64,000 nt of DNA from Demequina iriomotensis (GTDB taxonomy: Bacteria > Actinomycetota > Actinomycetes > Actinomycetales > Demequinaceae): positions 27,198 through 91,197 of the forward strand of contig NZ_BBME01000019.1 in the NCBI RefSeq assembly GCF_000971395.1, written 5' to 3'. Of this stretch, positions 17,200-24,326 are shown one piece after another; the stretch's first letter is position 1; each line of letters starts with the position of its first letter. Below the pieces are notes generated by a model, which saw nothing but the letters and a program-made list of their open reading frames with translations, ran no database searches and was not told the origin of the DNA. Made by a program: the position numbers and the translations under genes.

Positions 17200-17930
17200 G
17201 CGTCCTCGAGCTCCACGGTATCCACAAGCTCTTCGGCGACAACCACGTCCTCAAGGGCGTCGACCTCGAGATCGACTCGCACGAGGTGGTCGTGGTCATC
17301 GGCGCCTCCGGCTCCGGCAAGTCGACCCTCATGCGGACCATCAACCTGATCGAGCGGGTCGACGACGGCCGCATCCTGCTGTCGGGCGACGACATCACGG
17401 ACCCCGCGGTGGACGTCGACAAGGTCCGGGCCCGCATCGGCGTGGTGTTCCAGCACTTCAATCTGTTCCCGCACATGCGCGTGATCGACAACGTCACCCT
17501 CGCGGCCCGCAAGGTGCACGGCACCGATCCCGAGGTGGCCCGTGATCGCGCCATCGGCCTGCTCGAAAAGTTCGGCCTGGGCGAGAAGGTGCGCGACTTC
17601 CCCGACCGGCTGTCGGGCGGTCAGCAGCAGCGCGTCGCGATCGTGCGCGCGATCATGACCGATCCCGAGCTGCTGCTGCTCGACGAGATCACGTCGGCCC
17701 TCGACCCCATGCTCGTGGGCGAGGTGCTCGACCTGGTCCGCGACCTCAAGGCGCAGGGCTCGACCATGCTCATGGCGACGCACGAGATGAGCTTCGCGCG
17801 CTCGGTGGCCGACCGCATCGTCTTCATGCACAGCGGCCGCCCGCTCGAGGTGGGCCCGCCGGAGCAGATCTTCGGCGACCCGCAGCGCCCCGAGACGCGC
17901 GAGTTCCTCGCGCGCGTCACGCACCGCTGA
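17196..17930 (+). CDS. Polar amino-acid ABC transporter ATP-binding protein
   Basis: ATPase of 244 residues, GlnQ/HisP family. Walker A GASGSGKSTL, Q-loop VFQHFNLFPHM, signature LSGGQQQRVAIVRAI, Walker B ELLLLDEITSALDP and switch THEM are all intact. It completes a one-binding-protein, one-permease, one-ATPase importer in one operon. The SAHH-like, amidohydrolase and cupin genes upstream read in the same direction, so the transporter may import the substrate they process. The gene ends 25 bases before a long inverted repeat. Confidence 0.95.
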   Translation: MSVLELHGIHKLFGDNHVLKGVDLEIDSHEVVVVIGASGSGKSTLMRTINLIERVDDGRILLSGDDITDPAVDVDKVRARIGVVFQHFNLFPHMRVIDNVTLAARKVHGTDPEVARDRAIGLLEKFGLGEKVRDFPDRLSGGQQQRVAIVRAIMTDPELLLLDEITSALDPMLVGEVLDLVRDLKAQGSTMLMATHEMSFARSVADRIVFMHSGRPLEVGPPEQIFGDPQRPETREFLARVTHR

Positions 17931-17954
17931 CCCGACCGCGACCGCGTCACAGTC

Positions 17955-18045
17955 CGCTCCGCACGGTCTCAGATCCGACACACCGAGGAAACGGGCACGA
18001 TGCACGGCCTGGGCCGGCGTGTCGCCGTTCAGACCGTGCGGAGCG
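17955..18045. repeat. Nested long inverted repeat between convergent genes
   Basis: CGCTCCGCACGGTCT (17955-17969) and AGACCGTGCGGAGCG (18031-18045) are perfect 15-base arms. Inside, CGACACACC (about 17976-17984) pairs with GGCGTGTCG (18016-18024) at eight of nine positions, and CGGCC-TG-GGCCG forms the tip. The nested structure fills the gap between the ABC ATPase and the GH65 gene and could stop transcription from both sides. Confidence 0.7.
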
Positions 18046-18063
18046 AATCTGGCGGGGCGCGGG

Positions 18064-20583
18064 TCAGTCCAGGTCCACGTCCTGGTCCACCACCGCCGGG
18101 AGCGAGGCCGTCACCACCGAGCCGTCCGCGCGCATCGTGCCGTGGAAGGCGGCGGCGTCCGGGGCTCCCGGCAGGCGCGGTCCCTGATCGGGCAGCGGCA
18201 CCACCACGTCCTCGCCGCGCAGCACGCTCACGCGCTGGCCGCGCACCATCACGGTGAGGCCCTGGCCCTCCTCGACCGTGAAGGCGATCTCCTCGGGGCG
18301 CACCGACACGCGCAGCCGCGTGCCCTTCTGCGTGAGCCGGAAGCGCAGCTCGGGCCACGGCTCGGGCAGGCGCGGGTCGAAGGACAGCACGCCTCCGTAG
18401 TCGCGCATGCCGCCGAAGCCGTGCACCAGCGCCGACCACACGCCGCCGGCCGAGGCCACGTGCACGCCGTCCGCGGTGTTCGAGTGCAGGTCCGCGATGT
18501 CGACGAACAGCCCGTCCCAGAAGTACCTCAGGGCGAGCTCGTGATAGCCGACCTCGGCCGCCATGATCGACTGCACCACGCCCGACAGCGTCGAGTCCCC
18601 CGTGGTGATCGGGTCGTAGTAGTCGAAGTCGGCCTGCTTCTCCTCGAACGTGAACTGGTCGCCCTGGAGGAACAGTGCGAGCACCACGTCGGCCTGCTTG
18701 AGGACCTGGAAGCGGTAGATGACCAGCGGATGGAAGTGCAGGAGCAGCGGCCGCTGCTCCGGCGGGGTGTTCTCGAGGTCCCACAGCTCGCGCTCGTGGA
18801 ACAGCGCGTCCTGAGGATGGATGCCCAGGTCGTCGTCCCACAGGATGGCCATGGCCTCGGCCGCGGACTCCCACTCGATGACCTCGGCGTCCTCGAGCCC
18901 GAGCCGCGCCACCATGCGGCGGTACTGGTCGGGCCACATCGAGGCGAGCTTGCGCACGGACGCGGCGGCGGCACGCAGGTTGAAGCGCGCCATGACGTTC
19001 GTGTAGAGGTTGTCGTTCACCACGGTGGTGTACTCGTCCGGGCCCGTGACGCCGTGGATGCGGAAGCTCGAGCCGTCGCCCTTGATGTTGCGCCAGAAGC
19101 CCAGGTCCGCCCACATGCGCGCGGTCTGCACCAGGATGTCGATGCCCTCGCGCGCAAGGAACTCGTCGTCGCCCGTGGCCTTGACGTACTTGTCGATGGC
19201 GAAGGAGATGTCCGCGTCGATGTGGTACTGCGCGGTGCCCGCCGCGTAGTAGGCCGAGGCCTCCTCGCCGTTGATGGTCCGCCACGGGAAGAGCGCGCCG
19301 TGCTGCGCGAGCTCCCCCGCCCGCTCGATGGCCTTGGGCAGCATCCGATACCGGTACCTCAGCGCGTTCCGGGCGATGCCCGGCGACGTGTAGACGAAGA
19401 AGGGCACCACGTAGATCTCGGTGTCCCAGAAGTAGTGGCCGCTGTAGCCCGAGCCCGTCACGCCCTTCGCCGCGACACCCTGGCCGTCGCCGCGCGCCGC
19501 CGCCTGCGCGAGCTGGAACAGGTTCCACCGCACCGCCTGCTGGATGCGGTCGTCCCCGACCACCTCGACGTCCGACCGCGCCCAGAAGTCCTCGAGCCAC
19601 GACTCCTGGTCCGCGAACTGCTTCTCGACGCCCTCCTCGCGCACGCGCGACAGCGTCCGGTGGCACCGGTCGCCGAGCTCGCGCGCCGGCACCGCGCGGG
19701 ACGTGTGATAGGTCACCACCTTGGTGAGCGTGAACGTCCGGCCGGGCGCGGCGCGGAAGCGGTATACCGCCTTCGCGTAGTCCGGCTGGATCTCCGTCTC
19801 GTGGTCCACGTCGCCGTCGAACTCGTAGGTGTGCTCCATCGCGACGGCGAGGGTCATGCCCGAGTTCACGCACTGGTAGCCCAGCAGCAGGTGGTCGTCG
19901 TGGGCACGATGCAGGCGCGGCTCGAGCACGCGCTCGTCGAACGCCTCCGACTTGCGCGGGTCGAAGCCGGCGGTGGCGCCCGGGCTCGAGCGGTACTCGT
20001 CGGCACCGGCCTGGCGGTTGAGCAGCTGCGACGAGATCGCGACCGGCGCCTCGTGATCGAGCAGGGTCACCTCGAACTGCATGATCGCGAGGTGGCGCTG
20101 ACGGAACGACACCATGCGGCGCGAGCGCACGCGCACGCGGTTGCCGGCCGGCGTGCGCCACAGCAGGTCCCGCGTGAGCACGCCGGTGCGCATGTCGAGC
20201 GTGCGCGAGTACTCCGGCAGGTCCGCGACGGACAGCAGCAGCGGCTCGTCGTCGACGTACAGCCGGATGATCTTGGGGTCCGGCACGTTGACGATGGTCT
20301 GACCGGTCCGCGCGAAGCCGTACGCCTCCTCGGCGTGACGGATGCGCCACGTCTCGTGGAAGCCGTTGATGAAGGTGCCGTGCGCGTGCGCATCGTGCCC
20401 CTCCTCGATGTTGCCGCGGAGCCCCAGGTAGCCGTTGCCCACCGAGAACAGCGTCTCCGTGGTGCCCAGGTCGTCCTCGTCGAACTCGCTCTCGACCAGG
20501 CGCCACGGGTCGGCAGGGAACCGCAGCCGGTCGACGTAGTCCGGCGCGCTCATGTCGTCGAGCGCGCGCTGCGCGGCCTTCAT
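18064..20583 (-). CDS. Glycoside hydrolase family 65 disaccharide phosphorylase
   Basis: GH65 enzyme of 839 residues, the usual length for maltose, trehalose or kojibiose phosphorylases, which split an alpha-disaccharide with phosphate to give glucose and beta-glucose 1-phosphate. Landmarks are ETLFSVGNGYLGLRGNIEEG, SGYSGHYFWDTEIYVVPFF, ALFPWRTINGEEASAYYAAGTAQYHI, the catalytic acid glutamate near residue 517 in GVTGPDEYT, and FHEREL. The exact disaccharide cannot be read off. The ATG at 20583 overlaps the HAD gene stop (ATGA); an open frame continues through the HAD gene out of frame and is not coding. Confidence 0.92.
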   Translation of the reverse strand: MKAAQRALDDMSAPDYVDRLRFPADPWRLVESEFDEDDLGTTETLFSVGNGYLGLRGNIEEGHDAHAHGTFINGFHETWRIRHAEEAYGFARTGQTIVNVPDPKIIRLYVDDEPLLLSVADLPEYSRTLDMRTGVLTRDLLWRTPAGNRVRVRSRRMVSFRQRHLAIMQFEVTLLDHEAPVAISSQLLNRQAGADEYRSSPGATAGFDPRKSEAFDERVLEPRLHRAHDDHLLLGYQCVNSGMTLAVAMEHTYEFDGDVDHETEIQPDYAKAVYRFRAAPGRTFTLTKVVTYHTSRAVPARELGDRCHRTLSRVREEGVEKQFADQESWLEDFWARSDVEVVGDDRIQQAVRWNLFQLAQAAARGDGQGVAAKGVTGSGYSGHYFWDTEIYVVPFFVYTSPGIARNALRYRYRMLPKAIERAGELAQHGALFPWRTINGEEASAYYAAGTAQYHIDADISFAIDKYVKATGDDEFLAREGIDILVQTARMWADLGFWRNIKGDGSSFRIHGVTGPDEYTTVVNDNLYTNVMARFNLRAAAASVRKLASMWPDQYRRMVARLGLEDAEVIEWESAAEAMAILWDDDLGIHPQDALFHERELWDLENTPPEQRPLLLHFHPLVIYRFQVLKQADVVLALFLQGDQFTFEEKQADFDYYDPITTGDSTLSGVVQSIMAAEVGYHELALRYFWDGLFVDIADLHSNTADGVHVASAGGVWSALVHGFGGMRDYGGVLSFDPRLPEPWPELRFRLTQKGTRLRVSVRPEEIAFTVEEGQGLTVMVRGQRVSVLRGEDVVVPLPDQGPRLPGAPDAAAFHGTMRADGSVVTASLPAVVDQDVDLD

Positions 20584-21332
20584 CGCTGCACCAGCTCCTC
20601 GAGGTCCTGCACCACGATGTCCGCGCCGCCCTCCTTGAGGTCCTCGGCGCCCGCTCCCCGGTCGACGCCGACCACGAGCCCGAACGCCCCCGCGCGCCCG
20701 GCGGCGACCCCGGACATGGCGTCCTCGATCACCACGGCGCCCTCCTTGGGCACGCCGAGCAGCTCGGCACCCCTGAGGTAGGTGTCGGGGGCGGGCTTGC
20801 CGGGCAGGCCGGTGTCCGCGGCCACCTGGCCGTCGACCACCACCTCGAAGCGGTGCGCGAGCCCCGCCGCCGCGAGCACCGCGGGAGCGTTGCGCGAGCT
20901 CGACACCACGGCCATCGCACACCCGACGGACTCGAGGTGGTCGATGAGCGCGACCGAGCCGGGGTACGGCGTCACGCCCTCGTCGCGCAGGATCGCCGCG
21001 AACATGTCGTTCTTCTCGTTGCCCAGCCCGCAGACCGTCTCGGTGCCCGCCGCATCGTCCGGCGTCCCCTCCGGAAGAGTGACGCCGCGCGACGCGAGGC
21101 ACGAGCGCACGCCGTCGTAGCGCGGCTTGCCGTCGACGTACGCGAAGTAGTCGGCGTCCGTGTAGGCGGGGGTCACCCCGTGCGACTCGAAGTAGTCGGT
21201 GAACATCCGCCGCCATGCGTCCATGTGCACGTCCGCGGTCGGCGTGAGCACGCCGTCCAGGTCGAACAGCGCGGCGGCGAAGCTCGCGTCGGGCACCTGC
21301 GGCAGGCGCCAGGGGCCGGTCGTGGTCGTCAC
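20580..21332 (-). CDS. Beta-phosphoglucomutase-like HAD phosphatase
   Basis: HAD superfamily protein of 250 residues with nucleophile and acid/base in ALFDLDGVLTPTADVH, a helical cap, motif II VVSSSRNAPAVL, lysine in GLPGKPAPDTYLRGAELLGV and motif IV VIEDAMSGVAAGRAG. Paired with a GH65 phosphorylase it most likely converts beta-glucose 1-phosphate to glucose 6-phosphate, feeding glycolysis. The GTG at 21332 has GGAGGGAGAA at good spacing, better than an ATG 60 bases upstream that overlaps the candidate operator. It is first in the two-gene operon. Confidence 0.9.
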   Translation of the reverse strand: MTTTTGPWRLPQVPDASFAAALFDLDGVLTPTADVHMDAWRRMFTDYFESHGVTPAYTDADYFAYVDGKPRYDGVRSCLASRGVTLPEGTPDDAAGTETVCGLGNEKNDMFAAILRDEGVTPYPGSVALIDHLESVGCAMAVVSSSRNAPAVLAAAGLAHRFEVVVDGQVAADTGLPGKPAPDTYLRGAELLGVPKEGAVVIEDAMSGVAAGRAGAFGLVVGVDRGAGAEDLKEGGADIVVQDLEELVQR

Positions 21333-21355
21333 GGTTCTCCCTCCAGCTCGTGGGA

Positions 21356-21383
21356 TCGGTCGAATGCCAGGCACTCGGTCGAA
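21356..21383. promoter_or_regulatory. Direct repeat upstream of the HAD-GH65 operon
   Basis: TCGGTCGAA occurs at 21356-21364 and again at 21375-21383, a 19-base period close to two helical turns. It lies 24-51 bases upstream of the chosen HAD start. It could be an operator or activator site for disaccharide control; no regulator gene is adjacent. Confidence 0.35.
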
Positions 21384-21481
21384 CGCGCGCACCCCGAGGA
21401 TTGTTTCGGCGGCACGCGCGGCACGTCCCCTCGATAGTAGCCACGCGGGCGGCGGCGGTGTCGAGAAAGGTCCCGCCCACG

Positions 21482-21491
21482 GGACGATGCG
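21482..21491 (+). repeat. GGACGATGCG dispersed motif, intergenic copy
   Basis: Exact copy inside GGGACGATGCGC, in the divergent gap between the HAD gene and the pentapeptide-like gene, about 40 bases before the latter's start. Confidence 0.8.
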
Positions 21492-21529
21492 CCCGGTCGA
21501 CCCCGCCGGGCCCCACCTAGAGTGAGGGC

Positions 21530-22150
21530 ATGGACAGCACAGCGCTCGAGCCGATGCGCGCCGAGGACCTCGTGCCGGGCGCCGTGCTCGAGCAGCGCCA
21601 CCTCGACGGCGGCGTGCTCGGCGATGTCGAGGCGCCCGACGTCGAGCTCCTCGAGTGCGTGGTGAGCGACACGCAGGCCCGCGAGTGCCGCCTTCCGAAC
21701 CTCCGGATCACGGGGACCACCGTGCTCGGCTCCTCGGTCGCGATGTTCGCCGCGCCTGGCGCGACGGTGGTCGCGGGCCGGCTCGAGGGGGTCCGGATCG
21801 GCGCGCTCCTGCTCGACGGCGCCGACGTGTCCGTGCACCGCATCGTCTCGTCGCGCATCGACGTCCTGTCGCTGCGCGACGCCAAGGTCCGCCGCCTCGA
21901 GATCTCCGACTGTCAGATCGGGCTGCTCGACCTCGGCGGCGCGAAGATCCGCGAGCTCACCGTCGACGGCGGGTCCATCGCCGAGCTGCTCCCGTCCCGC
22001 GGCGACGTCCAGGCCTGCGACGTCTCGCGCACCGCGCTCGGACGGATCCTCGAGCCCGGCGGGATGCGGGGGCTCACGCTCTCGGCCGCGCAGGCGATGA
22101 CGCTGGGGCCCGACCTCGCCGCGCATCTCGGGGCGACCGTCGTCGACTGA
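21530..22150 (+). CDS. Pentapeptide-repeat-like right-handed helix protein
   Basis: Soluble protein of 206 residues built of short irregular repeats (VELLECVVSDTQARECRLPNLRITGTT, VRRLEISDCQIGLLDLGGAKIRELTV) with hydrophobic residues every five positions, as in pentapeptide-repeat beta-helices. The A(D/N)LXX consensus is degenerate, so the family call is by pattern. There is no signal peptide. Known family members include DNA mimics that bind gyrase, but nothing here shows that role. It is transcribed alone, divergent from the HAD-GH65 operon, and ends before a hairpin. Confidence 0.7.
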   Translation: MDSTALEPMRAEDLVPGAVLEQRHLDGGVLGDVEAPDVELLECVVSDTQARECRLPNLRITGTTVLGSSVAMFAAPGATVVAGRLEGVRIGALLLDGADVSVHRIVSSRIDVLSLRDAKVRRLEISDCQIGLLDLGGAKIRELTVDGGSIAELLPSRGDVQACDVSRTALGRILEPGGMRGLTLSAAQAMTLGPDLAAHLGATVVD

Positions 22151-22193
22151 GGGCTCAGCGGCCGGCGCCGATATCGGGTCGCGACTCGCTCGT

Positions 22194-22229
22194 TCCGACA
22201 TGCGGGTCGACGGCAGCCCCCATGTCGGA
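22194..22229. terminator. Hairpin between convergent genes
   Basis: TCCGACATG-C-GGG pairs with CCC-C-CATGTCGGA, a stem of 12 pairs with one mismatch around a ten-base loop. It lies between the pentapeptide-like gene and pth, which converge, and may terminate both. Confidence 0.55.
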
Positions 22230-22294
22230 CCGGGCGGCGCCACGTCCTGCTCCCGCGCTGATCGCGGGCGGCGCCCGTGGGGCGGCCTGAGGGC

Positions 22295-22867
22295 TCAGCC
22301 CTTGGTGTGGAACCTCATCTGCGCGGCCTCGAGGCCGTCGCCGAGGATCGCCTCGACGGCGTCCGCCGCATCGTCCACGAGGAACGGCAGCTCCTTGCGC
22401 TCGGCCGCGGAGAACGGCTTGAGCACGAACGTCGCGGCCTCCATGCGACCCGGCGGGCGGCCGATGCCCACGCGGACGCGGATGTAGTCCGGCGTGCCGA
22501 GCGCCTTGGTGACGTCCTTGAGCCCGTTGTGGCCCGCGGACCCGCCGCCGCGCTTGATCTTCACGGTGCCGAACGGGATGTCGAGCTCGTCGTGGACCAC
22601 GATCACGTCGGTCGGCTGCACGGAGCAGTACTTCATGAGCGAGGACGTGGGACCGCCGGAGACGTTCATGTAGGACATCGGCACGCCGATCACCACGGGC
22701 CGGCCCGCGAGGCGCACGGTGGCGTTGCGAGTGTGCGTCTTCTTCTGCACGGACAGGGACGAGGCGCCGCGGCTCGCGAGCTCGTCGATCACCATCTGGC
22801 CGATGTTGTGACGCGTCTCGGCGTACTCGGGACCCGGGTTGCCCAGGCCGATCACCAGGTTCTCCAC
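22295..22867 (-). CDS. pth: Peptidyl-tRNA hydrolase
   Basis: Pth recycles tRNA from peptidyl-tRNA released by stalled ribosomes. The 190-residue protein has the family signatures VIGLGNPGPEYAETRHNIGQ with the catalytic histidine, PMSYMNVSGG, VVHDELDIPFG with the catalytic aspartate, and RGGGSAGHNGLKD. The GTG at 22867 (first residues MENLVIGLGNPG) with an upstream GGGAG is the only sensible start; the frame stays open upstream without homology. It lies 83 bases behind rplY, the order conserved across actinobacteria. Confidence 0.97.
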   Translation of the reverse strand: MENLVIGLGNPGPEYAETRHNIGQMVIDELASRGASSLSVQKKTHTRNATVRLAGRPVVIGVPMSYMNVSGGPTSSLMKYCSVQPTDVIVVHDELDIPFGTVKIKRGGGSAGHNGLKDVTKALGTPDYIRVRVGIGRPPGRMEAATFVLKPFSAAERKELPFLVDDAADAVEAILGDGLEAAQMRFHTKG

Positions 22868-22950
22868 GTGCGCTCCCTCTTCTCCCTGTCCCGCAGACGA
22901 CGACGCCCGGCTCGCCCACAGTCGGGCGAGCCGGGCGAGCATCGGTGAGA

Positions 22951-23544
22951 TTACTCCGCGGCGGCCTCGGTCGGCTCGGCCTCGGCCTCGTCGGCCGCGC
23001 CGGCGCCACGCGGCACCGAGATGGTGACGATGGTGACGTCGCCGTCGGTCACGAGCTCGGAGCCCTTCGGGAGGACGACGTCCTTGGCGTGCACGACCGC
23101 ACCCTCGGTGAGGCCCTCGATGGAGACCTCGAGCGACTCGGGGAGGTGGGTGGCCTCGGCGGCGACCTGGATCGAAGCGTGCTCGACCACGTGGATGGTG
23201 CCGGCGAAGGACTCGCCCGTCACGTGCACGGGGACGTCGACGGTGACCTTCTCGCCCTTGGCGACGATGAGCAGGTCGACGTGCTCGATGATGCGGCGCA
23301 CGGGCTCGACCTGGACGTCCTTGGCGATGACCATCTCCGACTTGCCGTCGAGCTCGATGGTGAGGAGGGCGTTCGAGTGCTTGAGCGCCATCATCGTGTC
23401 GTGGCCGGGCAGGAAGATGTGCACCGGGTCGTTGCCGTGGCCGTAGATGACGGCGGGGATCTTGCCGGCGGCGCGCGCGCGGCGGGCGAAGCCCTTGCCG
23501 AACTCGGTGCGCTTCTCGGCGGCGAGCGTGATCTGGTCGGACAT
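22951..23544 (-). CDS. rplY: 50S ribosomal protein L25/general stress protein Ctc
   Basis: Ribosomal protein bL25 of the long Ctc type, 197 residues, binding 5S rRNA. The N-terminal L25 domain (KRTEFGKGFARRARAAGKIPAVIYGHG) is followed by the TL5-type C-terminal beta domain (VDVPVHVTGESFAGTI, EVSIEGLTEG) and an acidic Ala/Glu tail. The ATG at 23544 is preceded by AGAGGAGAACAGC. It is first of the rplY-pth pair. The leader contains CAGATG and CATCTG that could form a small hairpin. Confidence 0.96.
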   Translation of the reverse strand: MSDQITLAAEKRTEFGKGFARRARAAGKIPAVIYGHGNDPVHIFLPGHDTMMALKHSNALLTIELDGKSEMVIAKDVQVEPVRRIIEHVDLLIVAKGEKVTVDVPVHVTGESFAGTIHVVEHASIQVAAEATHLPESLEVSIEGLTEGAVVHAKDVVLPKGSELVTDGDVTIVTISVPRGAGAADEAEAEPTEAAAE

Positions 23545-23667
23545 GCTGTTCTCCTCTTACGTCAGATGGGGCCAAGGCAAGGCAGGCGACACGCATCTGC
23601 CGCGTCGATCACGGAGAGCCCGAGGGCCTCCCTCGCCGAGGAACCGGACAACTGTACCTGGGACACG

Positions 23668-23677
23668 GGACGATGCG
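23668..23677 (+). repeat. GGACGATGCG dispersed motif, intergenic copy
   Basis: Exact copy within GGGACGATGCGC in the 240-base divergent gap between rplY and the sigma factor gene. Confidence 0.8.
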
Positions 23678-23733
23678 CCAGTCGGCGGCGCGCGCCCACC
23701 CGGGGGCGCCGCTCGCGTCTGCCAGACTCCTCC

Positions 23734-23759
23734 CAACCGAACGCGCCACGGCCTCGTTC
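23734..23759 (+). promoter_or_regulatory. Candidate ECF-type promoter
   Basis: CAACC at 23734 and CGTTC at 23755 are separated by 16 bases, the AAC/CGTT arrangement recognised by ECF sigma factors, and lie about 30-50 bases ahead of the sigma gene. Autoregulation by the downstream sigma factor is a reasonable inference. Confidence 0.4.
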
Positions 23760-23786
23760 TGAGGGCATGACCTGGGGGACACGACG

Positions 23787-24326
23787 ATGACCGTCACGTG
23801 GGAGCCGATGCTCCACGAGCTCGCGAGCCAGCGCATGGGCCGGCTGCTCGCGTTCGCGACCATGCTGGCCGGACCGAGCCTCGCGGACGACCTGGTGCAG
23901 GACGCCGTGGTCGCGGTGTTCTCGAGGAACCGCCGCTTCGACAGCCTCCCGCAGGCCGAGCAGTACGTGCGCCGAGCCATCGCGACCCGCTACATCGACT
24001 CGCTGCGCAAGGACAAGGCCGACCGCGAGCGCATGCGCCGCTACGCCGCCGGGGAGCTGCTCCCCGATCCGACCGACCGCGTCGCGTCCGCCGACGCGGT
24101 GGACGATGCGCTGGCGCAGCTCCCCCCGCGGGTCCGGGCCTGCGTGGTGCTGAGGCACCTCGAGGACCTGTCCGTGCGCGAGACCGCGCACACGTTGGGT
24201 CTGTCGGAGGGCGCCGTGAAGCGCTACGTCTCGGACGGCCTGCGGACCATGAACGCCTACCTGGGCACCGAGCTGCGGGACGTCGAGACCGAGACCGCCC
24301 CCATGACCGAGAGGGGCGCCCGATGA
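23787..24326 (+). CDS. ECF RNA polymerase sigma factor (SigE-like)
   Basis: Group IV sigma factor of 179 residues. Region 2 is visible as LLAFATMLAGPSLADDLVQDAVVAVFSRNRRF with AIATRYIDSLRKDKADRER, and region 4 as DALAQLPPRVRACVVLRHLEDLSVRETAHTLGLSEGAVKRYVSDGL. No sigma 1.1 or 3 is present. Its stop overlaps the start of a membrane-anchored protein by ATGA, the normal layout of an ECF sigma factor with its anti-sigma partner. A candidate self-recognised promoter lies upstream (23734-23759). The inducing stress is unknown. Confidence 0.9.
   Translation: MTVTWEPMLHELASQRMGRLLAFATMLAGPSLADDLVQDAVVAVFSRNRRFDSLPQAEQYVRRAIATRYIDSLRKDKADRERMRRYAAGELLPDPTDRVASADAVDDALAQLPPRVRACVVLRHLEDLSVRETAHTLGLSEGAVKRYVSDGLRTMNAYLGTELRDVETETAPMTERGAR

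Noticed and set aside
18064..21516. Apparent 1150-residue version of the GH65 protein
   Set aside because: The first ~310 residues are an out-of-frame reading of the HAD gene; GH65 homology starts at the ATG at 20583, which overlaps the HAD stop.
22868..23596. Extended N-terminus of pth through the rplY region
   Set aside because: It reads rplY in the wrong frame; the Pth family start is the GTG at 22867.
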